Below are positions 16,074-23,682 of a stretch of DNA of 64,000 nt, piece by piece. Source of the stretch: Merdimmobilis hominis (GTDB lineage: Bacteria; Bacillota; Clostridia; Oscillospirales; Ruminococcaceae); NCBI RefSeq assembly GCF_021109255.1, contig NZ_JAJODG010000004.1; one strand, written 5' to 3'. The position numbers and the translations under genes were made by a program. Below the pieces are notes generated by a model. The model saw only the letters and a list, made by a program, of their open reading frames with translations. It did not search any database and was not told where the DNA came from. Every line of letters starts with the position of its first letter. Position 1 is the first letter of the stretch.

Positions 16074-17331
16074 TACTGCTTGGCAAGCCCTCTTTGACAA
16101 GTACGATATTCTTGATGAAATCCAAAGGAGTGGTCAATTTGTAATATCGGCAAACCAAATCAAAGAATTTCGTGAGCCGAGGCTAATGACTAAGTTTGAC
16201 CACAAAGTTAATCTCCCATCTGTTTTTGCAGACAACGGATTAGCGATTTTGCCTATCACTCGTGGCGATTATGTTATTTCATCATTCTCTGCATATAAAG
16301 AATTTGAACCCCCTGTTGCTGATGCACAGAGAATTTCAATTCCTGCTCATATCCAAAGCCTAATGCCGCAGTTTCTTGTGAGCGAAGCCATTGCTTTGAA
16401 TTGTGCAAATGCTTGTGGCATATTGAGTGATTTTTTGGAAGATGATGCTCTCGTGTCAACAGTAAGCGGTCGCATGAGTTCCGGCGGTTTTGGCTTTAAT
16501 ATTGAAACAGACACCGGCACTAAATATGTCGCTGTATCAAATTCTCAAATAGAGATTGATGCCGCATACGAGGGAATTAACTATCTTTCTCTTTTTGAAG
16601 CGAAACGAGACTTGTCTGATGATTTTCTTGTAAGGCAGCTTTACTACCCTTTCCGTGTATGGAGTAGCCGAGTAACCAAGCCGGTCAAGCCTGTGTTCCT
16701 TATCTTTTCAAACGGTATGTTTAACTTGTATCAATATCAGTTTGACGATCCTCAAAACTATAATTCGCTTAGACTGGTAAAGCAGAAGAATTATGTGATC
16801 GCAACTGAAATCTGCTTGTCAGATATTGAAAACCTTTTGACAACTGTTCCGTTGGTAACTGAGCCTGAAATTTCATTTCCCCAAGCTGACCGTATGTCCC
16901 GGATAGTAAACCTTATCGAGTTGTTAAATGAGAAACCGATGACAAAGCAAGATATAACATCGGAATACGCATTTGATGAGCGGCAGACAAATTATTATAC
17001 TGATGCAGGACGATACCTTGGGCTTATCGACAAAGGGCATGACGAAGATGGAAACATTCTTTTCCAGTTGTCTGCCCGTGGACATCATATAATGGGGTTG
17101 GAGTACAAGGAACGCCAACTTGCTCTTGTGACACAGATATTGATGCACAAGGTATTCAACGAAACCTTAAAACTACATCTACAATGCGGAGAAATGCCGG
17201 ATAAACAAACCATCATCCAAATTATGAAGAACTCAAGCCTATATCATGTTGAAGCTGACAGCACATATTTGCGGCGTTCTTCCACAGTCATAGGTTGGAT
17301 AAACTGGATTTTGGGAATTGTTGAAGAATAA
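16060..17331 (+). CDS. Probable type II restriction endonuclease (PD-(D/E)xK)
   Basis: 423 residues, ATG 16060 overlapping the methylase. The likely catalytic motif is D167-X12-E180-A-K182 within ISQ-like strands (IEIDAAYEG then LSLFEAKRD), the PD-(D/E)xK arrangement that binds Mg2+. The C-terminal third looks like winged-helix DNA binding (KPMTKQDITSEYAFDERQTN). It resembles large type II enzymes paired with Dam-like methylases (DUF6996/6997-type proteins), but I assign it mainly by context. AT-rich like the methylase. Confidence 0.75.
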   Translation: MGLNDTAWQALFDKYDILDEIQRSGQFVISANQIKEFREPRLMTKFDHKVNLPSVFADNGLAILPITRGDYVISSFSAYKEFEPPVADAQRISIPAHIQSLMPQFLVSEAIALNCANACGILSDFLEDDALVSTVSGRMSSGGFGFNIETDTGTKYVAVSNSQIEIDAAYEGINYLSLFEAKRDLSDDFLVRQLYYPFRVWSSRVTKPVKPVFLIFSNGMFNLYQYQFDDPQNYNSLRLVKQKNYVIATEICLSDIENLLTTVPLVTEPEISFPQADRMSRIVNLIELLNEKPMTKQDITSEYAFDERQTNYYTDAGRYLGLIDKGHDEDGNILFQLSARGHHIMGLEYKERQLALVTQILMHKVFNETLKLHLQCGEMPDKQTIIQIMKNSSLYHVEADSTYLRRSSTVIGWINWILGIVEE

Positions 17332-17359
17332 CTCTCCGCTGAAAAGGAGGGTGGAAAGC

Positions 17360-17539
17360 ATGGCAGACAATAAGCAAAGACCAATTATTCAATCAAGTGG
17401 ATACAACGGTAGCGAGCCTACTCGTATTTGTCCTCACTGTGGCAAAGAAAAACCGTTGAGCGACTTTGGTTATAGAAAAATGAAAAAAGGCGAAAATGGG
17501 CAAGTCAGAAACCAGTCTTGGTGTAAAGATTGCCGATAA
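17360..17539 (+). CDS. 59-residue zinc-ribbon protein, third gene of the R-M module
   Basis: ATG 17360 behind AAGGAGG with a 9-base gap. Two Cys pairs, CPHCGKEKPLSDFGYRK and WCKDC, separated by about 27 residues form a zinc knuckle like the N-terminal finger of some HNH nucleases, but no HNH catalytic motif follows. Lies 28 bases after the endonuclease and directly before the terminator, so it belongs to the R-M transcript. It may help DNA recognition or control; this is inference. Confidence 0.65.
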   Translation: MADNKQRPIIQSSGYNGSEPTRICPHCGKEKPLSDFGYRKMKKGENGQVRNQSWCKDCR

Positions 17540-17549
17540 AACGAATGAC

Positions 17550-17585
17550 AGACCGTCTACCGTAAAAAGGTAGGCGGTCTTTTCA
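17550..17585 (+). terminator. Terminator of the R-M operon
   Basis: AGACCGTCTACC (17550-17561) pairs with GGTAGGCGGTCT (17569-17580), followed by TTTTC. Confidence 0.85.
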
Positions 17586-17615
17586 TATCCAAAACAAAAT
17601 CATAGGAGGAACGAT

Positions 17616-17912
17616 ATGCCGAGAAAACAACCGACCACCCTTGCAGAATGTAACGCCGAATTGGGGCTTGCACAAAAGCAGCTACGACAGTATCAAAACC
17701 GGGAGAAAGTGCTGACACGGAAGTTGTTCGTAGAGGAACGCCGCATCAGAACGCACCGCCTTTGCGCCCGTGGCGGCTATCTGGAAAGCATCGTGCCGGA
17801 GTTGATCGCCATGACGGACGAGGAAGCGAAAGACTACCTTTACCACGCAGTACACAGCGAGGAAGCAAAAGCATTTTTGAAAAAACGAGCCGAGGGAGGG
17901 GTTACGGAATAA
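17616..17912 (+). CDS. DUF3847 family protein
   Basis: 98 residues, ATG behind AGGAGG. A coiled-coil-like N-terminal half (ELGLAQKQLRQYQNREKVLT) with basic residues, then THRLCARGGYLESIVPELIA, typical of DUF3847. These proteins nearly always precede MobA/MobL relaxases in Clostridia elements and are thought to be mobilisation accessory proteins. Stop is 2 bases before the oriT hairpin region. Confidence 0.8.
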   Translation: MPRKQPTTLAECNAELGLAQKQLRQYQNREKVLTRKLFVEERRIRTHRLCARGGYLESIVPELIAMTDEEAKDYLYHAVHSEEAKAFLKKRAEGGVTE

Positions 17913-17913
17913 T

Positions 17914-17963
17914 ACCCTTGTTTACAAGGGCGCACTTATACACCCTGTCGGGTGTCGTGCGCT
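17914..17963 (-). other. oriT with MOBQ-type nic site
   Basis: On the minus strand the sequence TAAGTGCGCCCT (17938-17927) is identical to the nic consensus of RSF1010/pIP501/pSK41-type (MOBQ) origins; by analogy the cut lies between 17931 and 17930. Immediately 5' on that strand is the inverted repeat ACACCC/GGGTGT (17955-17950 with 17945-17940, loop of 4). A second hairpin CCCTTG/CAAGGG (17915-17930) lies 3'. It sits between the DUF3847 gene and the relaxase, as expected. Confidence 0.85.
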
Positions 17964-18158
17964 CTGCCGAGGGCTTTGTGGGAGCGTGGGAAATCCACAC
18001 TCCCACATTGGCGGCTTGCGCCGCACAGGGAAAACTGCATTTTCCCTGCGACAGCTTACGCTGTCTACCCTTTAGCGCACTTGCGGAAAGCGAACACCTT
18101 GCTTCGCAAGCTATTCACTTTCCACAAGTCTGAATAACCGAAACCGGGAGGTGGTACT

Positions 18159-19652
18159 ATCGCAATTTACCATTGCAGCATTAAGATCGTCAGCCGTGGC
18201 AGCGGTAAATCCGCAGTCGCAGCAGCTGCCTACCGAAGCGGCGAGAAAATCACAAACGAGTGGGACGGCATAACCCACGACTACACCAAGAAAGGCGGCA
18301 TCGTCCATTCCGAAATCCTGCTGCCACCCAATGCTCCACTATGCTTCAAAGACCGGGGAACGCTATGGAACAGCGTGGAGGAAATCGAAAAGGCGGGCAA
18401 TTCCCAACTGGCAAGAGAGTTGGAAGTTGCCCTGCCCATAGAGTTATCCAGAGAGGAACAGTTACGGCTTGTCCGTGAATACTGTTCCTCTCAATTTGTT
18501 TCCAAAGGAATGTGCGCCGACTTCAATATCCACGACACAGGCAGCGGCAATCCCCACGCCCATATCCTCTTGACGATGCGCCCGATGGACGAGCAGGGCA
18601 AGTGGCTTCCGAAATCCAAAAAGGAATATGTGCTTGATGAAAACGGCGAGCGCATCCGTCTTGCAAGCGGCAGATATAAGACACGAAAAGTTGACCTTGT
18701 GGACTGGAACAGCCACGACAACGCCGAGGTCTGGCGCAAGGCGTGGGCTGACCTTGCCAACAGTTTTTTGGAGCAGAGTAACCGCCCGGAACGCATCGAC
18801 CACCGCAGCTATGAACGGCAGGGCATTGAGCAAATCCCGACTGTTCACATCGGCGTGGCGGCATCACAGATGGAGAAGAAAGGCATCGTTACCGAGCGTG
18901 GCGAACTCAACCGCAGTATCAAGGCGGCTAATCGTATGCTCCGTGAAATCCGGGCGCAGATCGGCAAGCTGAAAGAATGGCTGTCCGAAATTTTCAAGGC
19001 AAAGGAAGCCTTGCGAGCCGAGCCGCAACAGCCGAAATCTCCCGACCTGTCAACGCTGCTGTTCCGCTATCTGGATATTCAGAAAGCAAAGGGCAGGAAG
19101 TATTCGCAGAGTTGGCAGCAACAGCACACCGCCGATGAACTCAAAGCCATTTCCAAAGCGGTCAATCTTCTTGCGGAAAAGGGTATCTTCACTCTGGAGG
19201 AATTGGACGCTGCCCTGTCCTCTGTCAGCGACAAGGCAAGCGAAATCCGTGGTGCTATGAAGCCGAGGGAAGCGAGAATTAAGCAGCTACAAAAGCTGAT
19301 TGAGCAGGCGCAGAACTTCCAAAAGACAAAGCCCGTCCATGATGAATACAAGCAAATCCGTTGGAAAGGCAAGCAGGAAAAGTTTGCAGAAACGCATCGA
19401 GCCGACCTCACGATATGGGAAGCGGCTAACCGTTATCTGCGGGCGAACTTGCCGGATATGAAACTGACCCCTAAAGCGTGGCAGACCGAGCTTGCTAAGC
19501 TGACCGCCGAGAACGAAGCGGAGTGCGCCAAGCTGAAAGCACAGCGGGAAGTCGTTTCCGATCTGCAAAAAATCCACCGCTATGTGGATATTGCGCTGAA
19601 AGAGGACGCACCGCAGCAGAGCAAAACCAGAAATCACAATATAGACCGATGA
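18159..19652 (+). CDS. mobA: MobA/MobL (MOBQ) relaxase with apparent ATC start
   Basis: The conserved relaxase N-terminus (IAIYHCSIKIVSRGSGKSAV, AAAAYRSGEKITNEWDG) is encoded from 18159, but the expected ATG reads ATC and no ATG, GTG or TTG occurs in this frame between the upstream stop (18135) and GTG 18375. GGGAGGTGG lies 7 bases before the ATC, the ideal spacing. Catalytic Tyr region and the HUH-type GNPHAHILLTMR follow. A start at 18375 would remove the first 72 residues including catalytic parts. Full length 497 residues, with a coiled C-terminal half. It nicks oriT and pilots the element into a recipient. Confidence 0.8.
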   Translation: MAIYHCSIKIVSRGSGKSAVAAAAYRSGEKITNEWDGITHDYTKKGGIVHSEILLPPNAPLCFKDRGTLWNSVEEIEKAGNSQLARELEVALPIELSREEQLRLVREYCSSQFVSKGMCADFNIHDTGSGNPHAHILLTMRPMDEQGKWLPKSKKEYVLDENGERIRLASGRYKTRKVDLVDWNSHDNAEVWRKAWADLANSFLEQSNRPERIDHRSYERQGIEQIPTVHIGVAASQMEKKGIVTERGELNRSIKAANRMLREIRAQIGKLKEWLSEIFKAKEALRAEPQQPKSPDLSTLLFRYLDIQKAKGRKYSQSWQQQHTADELKAISKAVNLLAEKGIFTLEELDAALSSVSDKASEIRGAMKPREARIKQLQKLIEQAQNFQKTKPVHDEYKQIRWKGKQEKFAETHRADLTIWEAANRYLRANLPDMKLTPKAWQTELAKLTAENEAECAKLKAQREVVSDLQKIHRYVDIALKEDAPQQSKTRNHNIDR

Positions 19653-19675
19653 GCCATCGGAGAAAGGAAACCACC

Positions 19676-20038
19676 ATGAACAAGAACAAAGAGTTTGAAC
19701 ATGAAATCGACCCGGAGCTGTTAGAGGAAATCCGGCTATGGGAAGAAGCCGACCACGATGAGCTGACAGAATATTATTTCTCCTGCTCTGACCCCTATCT
19801 CAAACCGCAGCCCCTACCGCCCGACCACGTACGCCACAACTGCTACTTTAACGAGGACGGGCATCTCTGCGTGAAAAATTTTTCCGCTTTCTGGCTGCCG
19901 GAATTCACCTTGCAAAAGGAGATCGGCGGCACACTCTACACCGTCACAGGCAGCTATGACGGAACGGAAACGCTTGACAAGAAAATGGAGCGCATTATGG
20001 GCGAAAAGTTTACAGAAAAGATGGAGGAACAGGAATGA
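19676..20038 (+). CDS. TnpW-like transposon-encoded protein
   Basis: 120 residues, ATG 19676 after GAGAAAGG. N-terminal half acidic (DPELLEEIRLWEEADHDELT). The C-terminal part (EIGGTLYTVTGSYDGTETLD then KKMERIM) resembles the short TnpW proteins that precede serine recombinases in this element class. Stop overlaps an in-frame ATG of the recombinase frame (ATGA). Function unknown, possibly recombination accessory. Confidence 0.6.
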   Translation: MNKNKEFEHEIDPELLEEIRLWEEADHDELTEYYFSCSDPYLKPQPLPPDHVRHNCYFNEDGHLCVKNFSAFWLPEFTLQKEIGGTLYTVTGSYDGTETLDKKMERIMGEKFTEKMEEQE

Positions 20039-20115
20039 CAAATTCACAAAATCTTGGTACAATAGAAGCAACCAATCCTGTACTGGCAGTTGCCCCATTA
20101 AAGGAGGAAACAGAA

Positions 20116-21753
20116 ATGTTACGGGCAACTGAAAAAATCACCGCATTATACTGCCGACTTTCGCAGGAGGATGCCAACGAGGGCGATAGCAATTCCATCA
20201 CCAATCAGAAAGACATTCTGCTCCGCTACGCCAAAGAACACCGCTTTCCCAACCCGACCTTTTTCGTAGATGACGGGTACAGCGGCACCAACTATGACCG
20301 CCCCGGCTTTCAGCAAATGCTGTCTGAAATCGAAGCGGGAAAAGTAGCAGTAGTGCTGACGAAAGACCTTTCCCGACTTGGGCGTAATTCCTCGTTGACC
20401 GGGCTGTATATCAACTTCACTTTTCCAAAATACAGCGTCCGCTATATCGCCATCAACGACCACTTTGACACCATCGACCCCAACAGCACCGACAACGATG
20501 TGGCGGGTATCAAAAACTGGTTTAACGAGTTTTTCGCCAAAGACACAAGCCGCAAAATCCGGGCTGTGCAGAAAGCAAAGGGCGAGCGTGGCGTACCGCT
20601 GACAACAAATGTGCCTTTTGGCTACCGCAAAGACCCGGAGGACAGAACGAAGTGGATTGTGGACGAAGCCGCCGCCCTTGTAGTCAAGCGCATCTTCAAG
20701 CTGTGCATGGAGGGCAGAGGTCCGATGCAGATTGCAAAGCTGCTCCAAGCGGAAAAGGTGCTTAACCCCACTTCCTACAAACGCAGGGAGGGCATCAAAT
20801 CCCCAAGCCCCGAAACTGCCGACCCCTACCATTGGAACACCAACACGGTTGTTCATATTCTGGAACGGCGGGAGTACACAGGCTGCACGGTCAACTTCAA
20901 GACCTACACCAACTCTATCTGGGACAAGAAGCAGAGGGAAACGCCCATTGAGAAACAGGCGGTTTTCTACAACACCCACCTGGCAATCATCGAGCAGGAA
21001 GTCTTTGACAAGGTGCAGCAGATCCGTAAGCAGCGTCACCGCAGAACGAAAACGGGCAAGAGCAGCTTGTTTTCCGGCATGGTCTATTGCGCCGACTGCG
21101 GAGCGAAAATGCGGTATTGTACCACCAACTACTTTGAGAAGCGGCAAGACCATTTCGTATGCGCCAACTACCGCAGCAACACGGGAAGCTGCTCGGCACA
21201 CTTTATCCGGGCGGTTGTGTTGGAGGAATTGGTCTGGATGCACATGAAAGCGGTTATCTTCTATGTGACACGCTACGAGAAGCATTTTAGGGCGGTTATG
21301 GAGCAGCGGTTACGAATGAGCAGCGAGGAAGCCATCCGTGGCTACAAGACGCAGCTTGCACAGGCAGAACGCCGCCTTGCAGAGCTTGACCGACTGTTTA
21401 TCCGCATCTATGAGGACAATGTTTCCGGGCGCATCACCGATGAACGATTTTCCCTTATGAGCAAGACCTATGAGGACGAACAGGCGCAACTCAAGGTGGA
21501 TATTCACCGCTTACGGCAGGAAATTGAAGTACAGGAACGACAGATTGAAGATTTAGAGAAGTTCATTCAGCGGGTACACAAATACGAGGACTTGCAGGAA
21601 ATGACACCCTACGCCCTGCGAGAGCTTGTCAAGGGTATCTACATCGAAGCCCCCGACAAGAGCAGCGGAAAGCGCAGACAGGGCGTCCGCATCTCCTACG
21701 ACCTTGTGGGCTTTGTCCCCGTGGAAGAACTGTTGAAACAGGAAACGGCATGA
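20116..21753 (+). CDS. Large serine recombinase (TndX/TnpX-like)
   Basis: 545 residues from ATG 20116, chosen because AAAGGAGG lies 10 bases upstream; an in-frame ATG at 20035 would add 27 residues. The resolvase domain begins YCRLSQEDA with nucleophile Ser16 and contains the conserved LTKDLSRLGRN. A recombinase domain and a zinc ribbon (YCADCGAKM...FVCANYRS...C) follow, then a long coiled coil and a DUF4368-like tail. It integrates and excises the element by 2-bp staggered cuts at att sites; the ATT core fits that chemistry. Confidence 0.93.
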   Translation: MLRATEKITALYCRLSQEDANEGDSNSITNQKDILLRYAKEHRFPNPTFFVDDGYSGTNYDRPGFQQMLSEIEAGKVAVVLTKDLSRLGRNSSLTGLYINFTFPKYSVRYIAINDHFDTIDPNSTDNDVAGIKNWFNEFFAKDTSRKIRAVQKAKGERGVPLTTNVPFGYRKDPEDRTKWIVDEAAALVVKRIFKLCMEGRGPMQIAKLLQAEKVLNPTSYKRREGIKSPSPETADPYHWNTNTVVHILERREYTGCTVNFKTYTNSIWDKKQRETPIEKQAVFYNTHLAIIEQEVFDKVQQIRKQRHRRTKTGKSSLFSGMVYCADCGAKMRYCTTNYFEKRQDHFVCANYRSNTGSCSAHFIRAVVLEELVWMHMKAVIFYVTRYEKHFRAVMEQRLRMSSEEAIRGYKTQLAQAERRLAELDRLFIRIYEDNVSGRITDERFSLMSKTYEDEQAQLKVDIHRLRQEIEVQERQIEDLEKFIQRVHKYEDLQEMTPYALRELVKGIYIEAPDKSSGKRRQGVRISYDLVGFVPVEELLKQETA

Positions 21754-21784
21754 CCAAAGCCATGCCGTTCCTGCAAAAAGCAAT

Positions 21785-21830
21785 ATTACTTTCTTATGAC
21801 CCCCGCCGATTTCCCAGGGTGTTTTTTCAC
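21785..21830 (+). repeat. attR of the integrative element
   Basis: Right junction. Element half-site ATTACTTTCTTATGACCCC (21785 onwards, to 21807), core ATT (21809-21811), host half TCCCAGGGTGTTTT (21812-21825). Both halves are reverse complements of those at attL. The host half ends in a T run, as expected for the 3' side of a terminator. Confidence 0.75.
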
Positions 21831-22019
21831 CCTTGTGGCAGCAATAGATCCTTTTCGGTGGCTGCGCCGCTCCCCCAGGCAACCGCCGGTTCGCGGCGGG
21901 TCTGGCAGCCGTATTGAAATCAATCCTTCTAAATTTTTTCACCGGGCTTTTTATATGACACACAGCTGTCATATTTCCTGCAATATACTAAAGGCATCAA
22001 AAGAAAGGAGCGAAATCAT
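21831..22019 (+). promoter_or_regulatory. Intergenic region with operator-like repeat
   Basis: The only structured part is ATGACA-N6-TGTCAT (21955-21972), which lies at the -35 position of a TATACT box (21984-21989) that lacks a -35 match. This looks like an operator of a regulated promoter for the zinc-ribbon gene at 22020. The sequence between attR and this site shows no gene. Confidence 0.45.
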
Positions 22020-22295
22020 ATGGAAAACAAAGAGAACAAGATGATTTTTTGTCAAAGCTGCGGCATGCCCCTGGAAAAAGAAGAGGATTTCGGCACCAAT
22101 GTTGACGGCAGCCCCAACGGCGACTACTGTGCCTACTGCTACAGGGGCGGGGCATTCCTTGCCGACTGCACCATGGAGGAGATGATTGATTTCTGCCTGG
22201 AGGCCACCAAGGACACCGGACTTTACACCGACCGGGAGGAGGCCCGCTGCCAGATGATGGATTGGTTCCCCACCCTCAAGCGCTGGAGCAAATAG
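22020..22295 (+). CDS. Zinc-ribbon domain protein
   Basis: 91 residues, ATG after AAAGGAGCG. The core FCQSCGMPLEKEEDFGTN and YCAYCYRGGAF forms a CxxC...CxxC zinc ribbon of the PF12674 (zf-ribbon_2) type, followed by a helical tail (TMEEMIDFCLEATKD). Widespread in gut Firmicutes as a single domain; partner and function unknown. First host gene to the right of the mobile element. Confidence 0.8.
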   Translation: MENKENKMIFCQSCGMPLEKEEDFGTNVDGSPNGDYCAYCYRGGAFLADCTMEEMIDFCLEATKDTGLYTDREEARCQMMDWFPTLKRWSK

Positions 22296-22308
22296 CTCTT
22301 AACCCAGC

Positions 22309-22347
22309 AGCAGCCCCGGATTTCCTAGGAAATCCGGGGCTGCTTGT
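22309..22347 (+). terminator. Terminator after the zinc-ribbon gene
   Basis: A 17-bp perfect stem (22309-22325 with 22328-22344). The T run after it is short, and the converging glycosyltransferase gene may use the same hairpin. Confidence 0.6.
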
Positions 22348-22366
22348 CATTTGCTCACAATCTATT

Positions 22367-23467
22367 TTAGAGGCTCAGGCTGTTTGTTTCGGGTTCCTCC
22401 CCCAAAGAGGCAAAATAAGCGCGGTTATGGGCCACCTCTTTGGAATCTGGGCGATAGGTTGCCGCCAATTCATTGTAAGCGGCGGCTTCCCGCCTGCGGC
22501 CAAGCTGGTCCAGGCAGACACACAGCTGGATGGCCGGCAGAAAGCCATAGCAGTCGGGGGAAACGAACCCGCCGGATTGGTCCTCCCGCGGGCGGGAAAG
22601 GGCGGTTTGGTACCAGAAAACCGCTTCTTCAAACCGCCCCTGCCCCAGGAACCAGGCCCCCAGGTCACAGCAGAGTTCCGCTCGGGGCGGGGCGAGGGCC
22701 AGCCCCCGCAGGAGGGCAAACAAGGCATCCTCCTGCCACCCCAACTGCCGGTAGCAGCCGCTGAGAAGGCGGCAGGCATCCAGTTTGTTTTCCACCCAGG
22801 CGGTTGGCTCCAGCAAAAAGAGCTCCAGAACTTGGATGGCTTTGGCATATTCCCGGTGATCCACCAGCTCCCGGCCATAATAGAACTGTTGCCGGGGCCC
22901 CAGTTTCTCCCCATCCGCCAGCATTTTTTCATAGATGCGCAGGTTGCGGTCCAGGTCGCCAGATTGGGTCTTCCGGTGGGTTACCCCGATGTCCGAATAT
23001 ACAATGACCCCCCTGGGGGTGATGACTTCATGGACCTTGCCTTCCCACAAGAAACCGGCGTGATTTTTTAACAGGCGTTCCCGGTAATAGGAGAAAGTGG
23101 GGTTGCCAGCGGAATCAAAGGCTACATGATACCGCATCATCACCAGGTCCACTTGGGGGGAAAGGGTTTCTTTTAAGGAGAGGAACTTCTCCCGGTCGGG
23201 CTGGAGCAGCAAATCATCGGCGTCCAGCCACAAGAGATAGTCCCCTGTCGCCTTGGAAAACGCGTAGTTTCGGGCGGCGGCGAAATCGTCCGTCCACTGG
23301 TAGGGGTAGACGGCGTCGGTGTACTGCCGGGCCACCTCCTGAGTGCGGTCGGTGGAACCGGTGTCCACCACAATAATTTCATCGGCGATTCCCTGGACAC
23401 TGTCCAAACAGCGGCCAAGGGTTTCCTCCTCATTCTTGACAATCATACACAAACTGATGGTGATCAT
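22367..23467 (-). CDS. Family 2 glycosyltransferase with TPR-like tail
   Basis: 366 residues from ATG 23467 behind GAGAGGA. The GT-A domain shows SLCMIVKNEEETLGRCLDSV, IIVVDTGSTDRT and the nucleotide-sugar/metal motif LWLDADD. Residues 210-360 are helical repeats resembling TPRs (YYGRELVDHREYAKAIQVLE). This architecture is common in SunS-like and cell-surface glycosyltransferases of Clostridia. The acceptor is unknown. Single-gene unit converging on the zinc-ribbon gene. Confidence 0.87.
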   Translation of the reverse strand: MITISLCMIVKNEEETLGRCLDSVQGIADEIIVVDTGSTDRTQEVARQYTDAVYPYQWTDDFAAARNYAFSKATGDYLLWLDADDLLLQPDREKFLSLKETLSPQVDLVMMRYHVAFDSAGNPTFSYYRERLLKNHAGFLWEGKVHEVITPRGVIVYSDIGVTHRKTQSGDLDRNLRIYEKMLADGEKLGPRQQFYYGRELVDHREYAKAIQVLELFLLEPTAWVENKLDACRLLSGCYRQLGWQEDALFALLRGLALAPPRAELCCDLGAWFLGQGRFEEAVFWYQTALSRPREDQSGGFVSPDCYGFLPAIQLCVCLDQLGRRREAAAYNELAATYRPDSKEVAHNRAYFASLGEEPETNSLSL

Positions 23468-23649
23468 AGTCCTGTCCTCTCCCCGTGGATTTGCGGCAGT
23501 GCCGCACTCTATCCTATGCTCAGGGACGAAAAATGTGACAGCGGCCGGTGCTTTTTCCCTGGCGGACTGCCAAGGGCAGAGAGCAAAGTCCCTGGAAGGC
23601 TTGCCCCAGCTATAAAACCAGCCTCCCCCGGGGAAGATAAACCTAAGAC

Positions 23650-23682
23650 ACAAAAAGACAGCAGCTTGGCTGCTGTCTTAGT
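23650..23682 (-). terminator. Terminator of the WYL regulator gene
   Basis: AAGACAGCAGC/GCTGCTGTCTT stem; on the minus strand it is followed by TTTTTGTG. It overlaps the last codons of the gene. Confidence 0.8.

Larger units (their letters stand above)
13206..21808. mobile_element. 8.6-kb integrative mobilizable element with serine recombinase, MOBQ relaxase and R-M cargo
   Basis: Bounded by attL (core 13206-13208) and attR (core 21809-21811). Content in order: sigma-like regulator, excisionase-like HTH, hypothetical, Dam-type methylase, restriction endonuclease, zinc-ribbon protein, DUF3847 protein, oriT, MobA/MobL relaxase, TnpW-like protein, large serine recombinase. There are no conjugation pore genes, so it can move only with help from another element. 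Removing it joins host arms into a perfect 32-bp palindrome, and joining its ends gives an imperfect palindrome of about 52 bp. The backbone looks somewhat less GC-rich than the flanks and the R-M cargo clearly AT-richer. Confidence 0.85.

Noticed and set aside
20035..20115. Upstream ATG as recombinase start
   Set aside because: Adds 27 unstructured residues before the conserved domain; ATG 20116 has a much stronger ribosome site.
13189..21830. Interpretation of the ends as transposase terminal inverted repeats
   Set aside because: No DDE transposase or target duplication is present; a serine recombinase and the rejoined palindromes explain the repeats better.
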